Positions 49,999 through 62,000 of a DNA stretch of 64,000 nt are shown one piece after another. The notes beneath the pieces were generated by a model. It did not search any database and had not been told where the DNA came from. It was given only the letters and a program-made list of their open reading frames with translations. Source of the stretch: Clarkia xantiana subsp. parviflora (taxonomy: Eukaryota; Streptophyta; Magnoliopsida; Myrtales; Onagraceae); contig JAPTYO010000049.1 in NCBI GenBank assembly GCA_036873135.1, forward strand, positions 186,001 to 250,000, written 5' to 3'. A program made the translations under genes and the position numbers. How positions within the stretch are numbered: position 1 is the first letter of the stretch; each line of letters opens with the position of its first letter.

Positions 49999-51116
49999 AT
50001 GGAAAATCTGCTAGAGACCTACAAAGAGGAAGACGATGAAGAAGACAAGCTCTCCGTTGCGGATCCGCTGCCGCAGGAAACGCCCGAGCTGCCGGAGGAG
50101 GCAACTCCGGCAACAATAGAGACCAAGACCGCCGTTGAACCCGATTCTCAGCTCGACCCTGCGTCGGACGATTTATCCTCCGACGAGCCTCCCTCCGACG
50201 ACACCAAGAGATCTCCCAAGCGTACGAAAATCACCGAGGACGACGGCGCATCCCCAAGGACGAACCTGAGAACGACGACAGTGTCAGTGGCAATGGCAAC
50301 GGCAACGGCAATGGGACTACCAAGAGGTCTCCCAAGCGTCAGAAAATCACCGAGGACGAAGGCGCATCCGCCAAAGAAGAAGCGGAGAACGAAGACAGTG
50401 TCAGTGGGAATGGCAATGGGATTGGGACTCCAGAGGCGTCAATTTCTAAGCCTGCAGCTACTGCCACTACACCTGCCACGAGCTCGAAGAAATCGAAGAA
50501 GAAGAGCAAAACGTGTGGCTGACGAAGACGGTGCGTAAAGGGAAGAAGAAGAATAACAGAGCGGCAGCAATAACGGCGGTCACGTGGAGGATACGGTGAT
50601 GATCACTCCGGTTCCTCGGTTTCCCGACAAGAACGACGATTCTGCGGACACGAAGTTATGCCTCTCGAAGGTGTACAAAGCTGAGAAGGTCGAATTGAGC
50701 GAGGATCGAATGAGTGCAGGAGTATGAAAGGGTACAGAATGGTTCGAGCCACCAGAGGGGTTTGTGAGGGGTCATGGTATTTCGAGATAAAGGTGGAGCA
50801 TTTGGGCGAGACAGGGCATACTAGATTGGGATGGTCGACTGAGAAGAGTGACTTGCAGGCTCCAGTTGGATATGATGGAAATAGCTTTGGTTACAGGGAC
50901 ATTGATGGAGTAAGGTGCATAAGGCTCTGAGAGAGAAATATGGAGATGAAGGGTATAAGAAGGTGATGTGATTGGCTTCTACATTAATTTGCCGGATGGC
51001 GAGTTATATGCTCCAAAGCCACCTCAGATGGTTTGTTCAAGGGTCAGAGATATGTCCACGCACAAGATCCAAAGATGATCCTCCAAAAGTTGTACCTGGT
51101 GAGACTATGTTCAATG

Positions 51117-51790
51117 CTCAAAGTTTCTATTTTTATGGTCCTGATTCATGTGTTTGATTGTTACAGTTATGCAATTTCAGTCAGTATGCTGATTAAAGTT
51201 TTAGTTTTTTGGAACTGCCTGCTGATTAGACTATTAGTCTTTTTTCTGCGTTAGATTCTTGTTATGGCTGAGGTGCTAGAGCAGAAAATTGGCTGAATAG
51301 CAGTGACTTGGTGTAGATGGCGATGGATATTTTAGTAGATGGCTCAAAGTTTCTATTTTTTATGGTTCTGATTCATGTGTTTCGTGCAATATCATTCAGT
51401 CTGCTGATAAACTTTTAGTTTTTTTTTTAGCTGCCTGCTGATTAGACTATAATGACTAATGAGATGTTTGGTAAATGAATGAGAATAGGAATGAGGAATG
51501 AATAGAACAGGGAATGAGGAATGAAATAACCATTCTTTGGGGGACGGTCAAGAATGGTTTTCTTGAAATGTGTAATTGGAATTGCTATTCCAATCTTATT
51601 TGCAACCAAACAACTTCATCATGATTCCCAATTCCTATTCCTTATGTATTCTTGCAACAAACCGTTGTTAGTGTTTTGCTGCGTTAGAATCTGTTTATGC
51701 TGAGGTGCTAGAGCAGAAAATAGGCTGAACAACAGTGGCTTGGTGTAGATGGCGATTGATATTTTAGCAGATTTAGATTCTCTAAAGTTT
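51117..51790. repeat. Duplicated segments and a MITE in the TRAUCO-like intron
   Basis: CTGCCTGCTGATTAGACTAT appears near 51216 and 51431. GAGGTGCTAGAGCAGAAAAT and GGTGTAGATGGCGAT appear near 51269-51320 and 51703-51755. Thus a roughly 220-450 bp segment has been duplicated imperfectly in the intron. Confidence 0.75.
51458..51662. mobile_element. MITE of the GTTTGGT...GGAATGAGAATG type
   Basis: The left end GAGATGTTTGGTAAATGAAT continues into GAATAGGAATGAGGAATG; the right end CCTATTCCTTATGTATTC continues to TTGCAACAAACC. The ends are inverted-repeat like (GTTTGGT versus ACAAACC with GAATAGG versus CCTATTC). Elements with this TTTGGTTxGGGAATGxGAATG structure are common in dicot introns. Confidence 0.6.
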
Positions 51791-52484
51791 ATGCCTCTAT
51801 ACTAGATAAGAGGAATCATGATTTGATATTGAAAGGCTGTAATACCTTTTGTTGTTACCGGGACATGGTTATCTCTCAAAACACTACTATATAAAGAGAG
51901 CACCGCCCATTCTCATGGCCTAATTTTTCTCGCAGTAGTAGCCTAATATTTATAGTGTTAAATGTACTTTTCACACCACATGTTTGACCGAATGTTGCTT
52001 TTAGTACTGGATGTTTGGTTTTGCATACTTTTAGTACAAACGTTTGAAAAAATGTGTCTTTTTGATACATCGTAGCTGACCGTTAAATGACATGTGCAAG
52101 TCACGTGACCGACCCTAAACTTTTGATTTTGTCTATTGACATTTGGTTTCTTTTGTTCTGGAACTTTCGTGTTCCACTCCAACTATGTTCTTGTTTTGGC
52201 AATTCATCGTTTTCTAAATACTAATGTGCTTATTTATCTTGGACAGGAAGCGAATTTCCTCTTTAAAAAGGGGTATGTCAAGGGTTTGCTTTCAGGATCT
52301 CTTTGGAGGTAGATACTATCCTGCAGCTTCTATTACACACTACCTGACCAACCAAACTGTTTTGGTAAGTTCAACTTTGGACCTGATTTGAATTCTTCCT
52401 GAAAACTTTGATGGGCGTCCGGTCCCCAAGGCCTATGGTAGAAGTTCCTTATCATGGTTTGATGCCATGTTGAAAGTGGTGTAG

Positions 52485-52914
52485 TTTTAAAAGTTTGCAG
52501 TTAGGTTAGAAGGATAATTCATTAGATTAATTTGTAACATCAATTTTTGGAAAGACCGACAAATCGTGTTCTGCAAATAGATTTTTTCTCTGAACGCAAT
52601 ATCATGATGGGAAGTTTTTTACAATCTCTTGGATAGATCTTCTTACTGGACATCCCTTATAACTTCAGTATTGTTTCTATTACCTGTTCATTTGGCCATT
52701 GTGAATGCAGCTGTTAATAGTCGGGCAGAATTTTAGCAATTTGTTTTGGTGTCTTAATTGCCCTCGCCTCATACTTTTTGCCCAAGTGAGTGTTTTTCTG
52801 CTCTGTAACTTTCTCAGTCACATGCTTGTCTATGTGTTTCTTTTGTTCAATACATAATCTTTTTGGTAGGAACATTCATTCACTAGCATCAATTGCCTGT
52901 GGCTTCTTATCATT
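52485..52914. other. 3' flank of the TRAUCO-like gene
   Basis: AT-rich DNA between the gene's last codon and the first satellite-related sequence. No signal identified. Confidence 0.4.
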
Positions 52915-53089
52915 CATAGAATTTTTGCTTACTAACATCACGGAAAACGTGATGTTTTGAGTCCGAAAATGAGAATCCTTTAAAACCCCATTCCCACGTT
53001 CATATACGACGAGTGAGAGTCCAAATAAAACTATTTCTAAAAAACACAGGTCTGGGGAGGTTATATTGAAAAAAATGAGAAAATTTGCC
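52915..53089 (-). repeat. Diverged satellite monomer in inverted orientation at the array edge
   Basis: The reverse complement follows the satellite consensus from AATTTTCTCATTTTTT through ATAACCTC, GAAAT(A)AGTTTTATTTG, CTCGTCGTATA, CGTGG(G)AATGG to TTAGTAAG, covering nearly the whole 179-bp unit with many substitutions. It abuts the head-to-tail array in the opposite orientation. Confidence 0.8.
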
Positions 53090-56000
53090 ATATCGAAATA
53101 AGCACCAAGTTTTCTGTGATGGTAAGTAAGGAAAAATCTTCGATTTCGGCCAATTTTCTCATTTTTTCAATATAACCTCACTCGGACCTCTATTTTTTAT
53201 GAAATCAGTTTTTTTTTGCATTCTAACTCGTCGTATAAGACCGTGGAATGGTTGAAACCATTTGTCATATCGGAATCATAAGCACCAAGTTTTCTGTGAT
53301 GGTTAGTAAGGAAAAATCTTCGATTTCGGCCAATTTTCTCATTTTTTCAATATAACCTCACTCGGACCTCTATTTTTTATGAAATCAGTTTTATTTGCAT
53401 TCTAACTCGTCGTATAAGACCGTGGAATGGTTGAAACCATTTGTCATATCGGAATCATAAGCACCAAGTTTTCTGTGATGGTTAAGTAAGGAAAAATCTT
53501 CGATTTCGGCCAATTTTCTCATTTTTTCAATATAACCTCACTCGGACCTCTATTTTTTATGAAATCAGTTTTATTTGCATTCTAACTCGTCGTATAAGAC
53601 CGTGGAATGGTTGAAACCATTTGTCATATCGGAATCATAAGCACCAAGTTTTCTGTGATGGTTAGTAAGGAAAAATCTTCGATTTCGGCCAATTTTCTCA
53701 TTTTTTCAATATAACCTCACTCGGACCTCTATTTTTTATGAAATCAGTTTTTTTTGCATTCTACTCGTCGTATAAGACCGTGGAATGGTTGAAACCATTT
53801 GTCATATCGGAATCATAAGCACCAAGTTTTCTGTGATGGTTAGTAAGGAAAAATCTTCGATTTCGGCCAATTTTCTCATTTTTTCAATATAACCTCACTC
53901 GGACCTCTATTTTTTATGAAATCAGTTTTATTTGCATTCTAACTCGTCGTATAAGACCGTGGAATGGTTGAAACCATTTGTCATATCGGAATCATAAGCA
54001 CCAAGTTTTCTGTGATGGTTAGTAAGGAAAAATCTTCGATTTCGGCCAATTTTCTCATTTTTTCAATATAACCTCACTCGGACCTCTATTTTTTATGAAA
54101 TCAGTTTTATTTGCATTCTAACTCGTCGTATAAGACCGTGGAATGGTTGAAACCATTTGTCATATCGGAATCATAAGCACCAAGTTTTCTGTGATGGTTA
54201 GTAAGGAAAAATCTTCGATTTCGGCCAATTTTCTCATTTTTTCAATATAACCTCACTCGGACCTCTATTTTTTATGAAATCAGTTTTATTTGCATTCTAA
54301 CTCGTCGTATAAGACCGTGGAATGGTTGAAACCATTTGTCATATCGGAATCATAAGCACCAAGTTTTCTGTGATGGTTAGTAAGGAAAAATCTTCGATTT
54401 CGGCCAATTTTCTCATTTTTTCAATATAACCTCACTCGGACCTCTATTTTTTATGAAATCAGTTTTATTTGCATTCTAACTCGTCGTATAAGACCGTGGA
54501 ATGGTTGAAACCATTTGTCATATCGGAATCATAAGCACCAAGTTTTCTGTGATGGTTAAGTAAGGAAAAATCTTCGATTTCGGCCAATTTTCTCATTTTT
54601 TCAATATAACCTCACTCGGACCTCTATTTTTTATGAAATCAGTTTTATTTGCATTCTAACTCGTCGTATAAGACCGTGGAATGGTTGAAACCATTTGTCA
54701 TATCGGAATCATAAGCACCAAGTTTTCTGTGATGGTTAGTAAGGAAAAATCTTCGATTTCGGCCAATTTTCTCATTTTTTTCAATATAACCTCACTCGGA
54801 CCTCTATTTTTTATGAAATCAGTTTTATTTGCATTCTAACTCGTCGTATAAGACCGTGGAATGGTTGAAACCATTTGTCATATCGGAATCATAAGCACCA
54901 AGTTTTCTGTGATGGTTAGTAAGGAAAAATCTTCGATTTCGGCCAATTTTCTCATTTTTTCAATATAACCTCACTCGGACCTCTATTTTTTATGAAATCA
55001 GTTTTATTTGCATTCTAACTCGTCGTATAAGACCGTGGAATGGTTGAAACCATTTGTCATATCGGAATCATAAGCACCAAGTTTTCTGTGATGGTTAGTA
55101 AGGAAAATCTTCGATTTCGGCCAATTTTCTCATTTTTTCAATATAACCTCACTCGGACCTCTATTTTTTATGAAATCAGTTTTATTTGCATTCTAACTCG
55201 TCGTATAAGACCGTGGAATGGTTGAAACCATTTGTCATATCGGAATCATAAGCACCAAGTTTTCTGTGATGGTTAGTAAGGAAAAATCTTCGATTTCGGC
55301 CAATTTTCTCATTTTTTTCAATATAACCTCACTCGGACCTCTATTTTTTATGAAATCAGTTTTATTTGCATTCTAACTCGTCGTATAAGACCGTGGAATG
55401 GTTGAAACCATTTGTCATATCGGAATCATAAGCACCAAGTTTTCTGTGATGGTTAGTAAGGAAAAATCTTCGATTTCGGCCAATTTTCTCATTTTTTCAA
55501 TATAACCTCACTCGGACCTCTATTTTTTATGAAATCAGTTTTATTTGCATTCTAACTCGTCGTATAAGACCGTGGAATGGTTGAAACCATTTTCATATCG
55601 GAATCATAAGCACCAAGTTTTCTGTGATGGTTAGTAAGGAAAAATCTTCGATTTCGGCCAATTTTCTCATTTTTTCAATATAACCTCACTCGGACCTCTA
55701 TTTTTTATGAAATCAGTTTTATTTGCATTCTAACTCGTCGTATAAGACCGTGGAATGGTTGAAACCATTTGTCATATCGGAATCATAAGCACCAAGTTTT
55801 CTGTGATGGTTAGTAAGGAAAAATCTTCGATTTCGGCCAATTTTCTCATTTTTTTCAATATAACCTCACTCGGACCTCTATTTTTTATGAAATCAGTTTT
55901 ATTTGCATTCTAACTCGTCGTATAAGACCGTGGAATGGTTGAAACCATTTGTCATATCGGAATCATAAGCACCAAGTTTTCTGTGATGGTTAGTAAGGAA

Positions 56001-59000
56001 AAATCTTCGATTTCGGCCAATTTTCTCATTTTTTCAATATAACCTCACTCGGACCTCTATTTTTTATGAAATCAGTTTTATTTGCATTCTAACTCGTCGT
56101 ATAAGACCGTGGAATGGTTGAAACCATTTGTCATATCGGAATCATAAGCACCAAGTTTTCTGTGATGGTTAGTAAGGAAAAATCTTCGATTTCGGCCAAT
56201 TTTCTCATTTTTTCAATATAACCTCACTCGGACCTCTATTTTTTATGAAATCAGTTTTTTTGCATTCTAACTCGTCGTATAAGACCGTGGAATGGTTGAA
56301 ACCATTTGTCATATCGGAATCATAAGCACCAAGTTTTCTGTGATGGTTAGTAAGGAAAAATCTTCGATTTCGGCCAATTTTCTCATTTTTTCAATATAAC
56401 CTCACTCGGACCTCTATTTTTTATGAAATCAGTTTTATTTGCATTCTAACTCGTCGTATAAGACCGTGGAATGGTTGAAACCATTTGTCATATCGGAATC
56501 ATAAGCACCAAGTTTTCTGTGATGGTTAGTAAGGAAAAATCTTCGATTTCGGCCAATTTTCTCATTTTTTCAATATAACCTCACTCGGACCTCTATTTTT
56601 TATGAAATCAGTTTTATTTGCATTCTAACTCGTCGTATAAGACCGTGGAATGGTTGAAACCATTTGTCATATCGGAATCATAAGCACCAAGTTTTCTGTG
56701 ATGGTTAGTAAGGAAAAATCTTCGATTTCGGCCAATTTTCTCATTTTTTCAATATAACCTCACTCGGACCTCTATTTTTTATGAAATCAGTTTTATTTGC
56801 ATTCTAACTCGTCGTATAAGACCGTGGAATGGTTGAAACCATTTGTCATATCGGAATCATAAGCACCAAGTTTTCTGTGATGGTTAGTAAGGAAAAATCT
56901 TCGATTTCGGCCAATTTTCTCATTTTTTCAATATAACCTCACTCGGACCTCTATTTTTTATGAAATCAGTTTTATTTGCATTCTAACTCGTCGTATAAGA
57001 CCGTGGAATGGTTGAAACCATTTGTCATATCGGAATCATAAGCACCAAGTTTTCTGTGATGGTTAGTAAGGAAAAATCTTCGATTTCGGCCAATTTTCTC
57101 ATTTTTTCAATATAACCTCACTCGGACCTCTATTTTTTATGAAATCAGTTTTATTTGCATTCTAACTCGTCGTATAAGACCGTGGAATGGTTGAAACCAT
57201 TTGTCATATCGGAATCATAAGCACCAAGTTTTCTGTGATGGTTAGTAAGGAAAAATCTTCGATTTCGGCCAATTTTCTCATTTTTTCAATATAACCTCAC
57301 TCGGACCTCTATTTTTTATGAAATCAGTTTTATTTGCATTCTAACTCGTCGTATAAGACCGTGGAATGGTTGAAACCATTTGTCATATCGGAATCATAAG
57401 CACCAAGTTTTCTGTGATGGTTAGTAAGGAAAAATCTTCGATTTCGGCCAATTTTCTCATTTTAATATAACCTCACTCGGACCTCTATTTTTTATGAAAT
57501 CAGTTTTATTTGCATTCTAACTCGTCGTATAAGACCGTGGAATGGTTGAAACCATTTGTCATATCGGAATCATAAGCACCAAGTTTTCTGTGATGGTTAG
57601 TAAGGAAAAATCTTCGATTTCGGCCAATTTTCTCATTTTTTCAATATAACCTCACTCGGACCTCTATTTTTTATGAAATCAGTTTTATTTGCATTCTAAC
57701 TCGTCGTATAAGACCGTGGAATGGTTGAAACCATTTGTCATATCGGAATCATAAGCACCAAGTTTTCTGTGATGGTTAGTAAGGAAAAATCTTCGATTTC
57801 GGCCAATTTTCTCATTTTTTCAATATAACCTCACTCGGACCTCTATTTTTTATGAAATCAGTTTTATTTGCATTCTAACTCGTCGTATAAGACCGTGGAA
57901 TGGTTGAAACCATTTGTCATATCGGAATCATAAGCACCAAGTTTTCTGTGATGGTTAGTAAGGAAAAATCTTCGATTTCGGCCAATTTTCTCATTTTTTC
58001 AATATAACCTCACTCGGACCTCTATTTTTTATGAAATCAGTTTTATTTGCATTCTAACTCGTCGTATAAGACCGTGGAATGGTTGAAACCATTTGTCATA
58101 TCGGAATCATAAGCACCAAGTTTTCTGTGATGGTTAGTAAGGAAAAATCTTCGATTTCGGCCAATTTTCTCATTTTTTCAATATAACCTCACTCGGACCT
58201 CTATTTTTTATGAAATCAGTTTTATTTGCATTCTAACTCGTCGTATAAGACCGTGGAATGGTTGAAACCATTTGTCATATCGGAATCATAAGCACCAAGT
58301 TTTCTGTGATGGTTAGTAAGGAAAAATCTTCGATTTCGGCCAATTTTCTCATTTTTTCAATATAACCTCACTCGGACCTCTATTTTTTATGAAATCAGTT
58401 TTATTTGCATTCTAACTCGTCGTATAAGACCGTGGAATGGTTGAAACCATTTGTCATATCGGAATCATAAGCACCAAGTTTTCTGTGATGGTTAGTAAGG
58501 AAAAATCTTCGATTTCGGCCAATTTTCTCATTTTTTCAATATAACCTCACTCGGACCTCTATTTTTTATGAAATCAGTTTTATTTGCATTCTAACTCGTC
58601 GTATAAGACCGTGGAATGGTTGAAACCATTTGTCATATCGGAATCATAAGCACCAAGTTTTCTGTGATGGTTAGTAAGGAAAAATCTTCGATTTCGGCCA
58701 ATTTTCTCATTTTTTCAATATAACCTCACTCGGACCTCTATTTTTTATGAAATCAGTTTTATTTGCATTCTAACTCGTCGTATAAGACCGTGGAATGGTT
58801 GAAACCATTTGTCATATCGGAATCATAAGCACCAAGTTTTCTGTGATGGTTAGTAAGGAAAAATCTTCGATTTCGGCCAATTTTCTCATTTTTTTCAATA
58901 TAACCTCACTCGGACCTCTATTTTTTATGAAATCAGTTTTATTTGCATTCTAACTCGTCGTATAAGACCGTGGAATGGTTGAAACCATTTGTCATATCGG

Positions 59001-62000
59001 AATCATAAGCACCAAGTTTTCTGTGATGGTTAGTAAGGAAAAATCTTCGATTTCGGCCAATTTTCTCATTTTTTCAATATAACCTCACTCGGACCTCTAT
59101 TTTTTATGAAATCAGTTTTATTTGCATTCTAACTCGTCGTATAAGACCGTGGAATGGTTGAAACCATTTGTCATATCGGAATCATAAGCACCAAGTTTTC
59201 TGTGATGGTTAGTAAGGAAAAATCTTCGATTTCGGCCAATTTTCTCATTTTTTCAATATAACCTCACTCGGACCTCTATTTTTTATGAAATCAGTTTTAT
59301 TTGCATTCTAACTCGTCGTATAAGACCGTGGAATGGTTGAAACCATTTGTCATATCGGAATCATAAGCACCAAGTTTTCTGTGATGGTTAGTAAGGAAAA
59401 ATCTTCGATTTCGGCCAATTTTCTCATTTTTTCAATATAACCTCACTCGGACCTCTATTTTTTATGAAATCAGTTTTTTTGCATTCTAACTCGTCGTATA
59501 AGACCGTGGAATGGTTGAAACCATTTGTCATATCGGAATCATAAGCACCAAGTTTTCTGTGATGGTTAGTAAGGAAAAATCTTCGATTTCGGCCAATTTT
59601 CTCATTTTTTCAATATAACCTCACTCGGACCTCTATTTTTTATGAAATCAGTTTTATTTGCATTCTAACTCGTCGTATAAGACCGTGGAATGGTTGAAAC
59701 CATTTGTCATATCGGAATCATAAGCACCAAGTTTTCTGTGATGGTTAGTAAGGAAAAATCTTCGATTTCGGCCAATTTTCTCATTTTTTCAATATAACCT
59801 CACTCGGACCTCTATTTTTTATGAAATCAGTTTTATTTGCATTCTAACTCGTCGTATAAGACCGTGGAATGGTTGAAACCATTTGTCATATCGGAATCAT
59901 AAGCACCAAGTTTTCTGTGATGGTTAGTAAGGAAAAATCTTCGATTTCGGCCAATTTTCTCATTTTTTCAATATAACCTCACTCGGACCTCTATTTTTTA
60001 TGAAATCAGTTTTATTTGCATTCTAACTCGTCGTATAAGACCGTGGAATGGTTGAAACCATTTGTCATATCGGAATCATAAGCACCAAGTTTTCTGTGAT
60101 GGTTAGTAAGGAAAAATCTTCGATTTCGGCCAATTTTCTCATTTTTTCAATATAACCTCACTCGGACCTCTATTTTTTATGAAATCAGTTTTATTTGCAT
60201 TCTAACTCGTCGTATAAGACCGTGGAATGGTTGAAACCATTTGTCATATCGGAATCATAAGCACCAAGTTTTCTGTGATGTAGTAAGGAAAAATCTTCGA
60301 TTTCGGCCAATTTTCTCATTTTTTCAATATAACCTCACTCGGACCTCTATTTTTTATGAAATCAGTTTTATTTGCATTCTAACTCGTCGTATAAGACCGT
60401 GGAATGGTTGAAACCATTTGTCATATCGGAATCATAAGCACCAAGTTTTCTGTGATGGTTAGTAAGGAAAAATCTTCGATTTCGGCCAATTTTCTCATTT
60501 TTTCAATATAACCTCACTCGGACCTCTATTTTTTATGAAATCAGTTTTATTTGCATTCTAACTCGTCGTATAAGACCGTGGAATGGTTGAAACCATTTGT
60601 CATATCGGAATCATAAGCACCAAGTTTTCTGTGATGGTAAGTAAGGAAAAATCTTCGATTTCGGCCAATTTTCTCATTTTTTCAATATAACCTCACTCGG
60701 ACCTCTATTTTTTATGAAATCAGTTTTATTTGCATTCTAACTCGTCGTATAAGACCGTGGAATGGTTGAAACCATTTGTCATATCGGAATCATAAGCACC
60801 AAGTTTTCTGTGATGGTTAGTAAGGAAAAATCTTCGATTTCGGCCAATTTTCTCATTTTTTCAATATAACCTCACTCGGACCTCTATTTTTATGAAATCA
60901 GTTTTATTTGCATTCTAACTCGTCGTATAAGACCGTGGAATGGTTGAAACCATTTGTCATATCGGAATCATAAGCACCAAGTTTTCTGTGATGGTTAGTA
61001 AGGAAAAATCTTCGATTTCGGCCAATTTTCTCATTTTTTCAATATAACCTCACTCGGACCTCTATTTTTTATGAAATCAGTTTTATTTTGCATTCTAACT
61101 CGTCGTATAAGACCGTGGAATGGTTGAAACCATTTGTCATATCGGAATCATAAGCACCAAGTTTTCTGTGATGGTTAGTAAGGAAAAATCTTCGATTTCG
61201 GCCAATTTTCTCATTTTTTCAATATAACCTCACTCGGACCTCTATTTTTTATGAAATCAGTTTTATTTGCATTCTAACTCGTCGTATAAGACCGTGGAAT
61301 GGTTGAAACCATTTGTCATATCGGAATCATAAGCACCAAGTTTTCTGTGATGGTTAGTAAGGAAAAATCTTCGATTTCGGCCAATTTTCTCATTTTTTCA
61401 ATATAACCTCACTCGGACCTCTATTTTTTATGAAATCAGTTTTTTTGCATTCTAACTCGTCGTATAAGACCGTGGAATGGTTGAAACCATTTGTCATATC
61501 GGAATCATAAGCACCAAGTTTTCTGTGATGGTTAGTAAGGAAAAATCTTCGATTTCGGCCAATTTTCTCATTTTTTCAATATAACCTCACTCGGACCTCT
61601 ATTTTTTATGAAATCAGTTTTATTTGCATTCTAACTCGTCGTATAAGACCGTGGAATGGTTGAAACCATTTGTCATATCGGAATCATAAGCACCAAGTTT
61701 TCTGTGATGGTTAGTAAGGAAAAATCTTCGATTTCGGCCAATTTTCTCATTTTTTCAATATAACCTCACTCGGACCTCTATTTTTTATGAAATCAGTTTT
61801 ATTTGCATTCTAACTCGTCGTATAAGACCGTGGAATGGTTGAAACCATTTGTCATATCGGAATCATAAGCACCAAGTTTTCTGTGATGGTTAGTAAGGAA
61901 AAATCTTCGATTTCGGCCAATTTTCTCATTTTTTCAATATAACCTCACTCGGACCTCTATTTTTTATGAAATCAGTTTTATTTGCATTCTAACTCGTCGT

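Larger units (their letters stand above)
49999..52484 (+). pseudogene. TRAUCO/ASH2-like SPRY-domain gene with about fifteen single-base deletions
   Basis: Two exons are inferred: 49999-51098 and 52247-52484. Reading across frames gives the whole of a plant TRAUCO (ASH2-type, COMPASS H3K4 methyltransferase subunit) protein: MENLLETYKEEDDEEDK start, an acidic region with a 117-bp internal duplication, a Lys-rich stretch, [23 protein letters not shown], then the SPRY domain ([60 protein letters not shown]). The frame is lost near 50252, 50508, 50580, 50720, 50910, 51035, 51073, 52255-52270, 52302, 52346, 52367, 52390-52400, 52432 and 52458. Almost every break is one missing base, often in a homopolymer, while the amino acids in between are well kept. 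Either a recent pseudogene or uncorrected assembly error beside the satellite. Confidence 0.8.
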
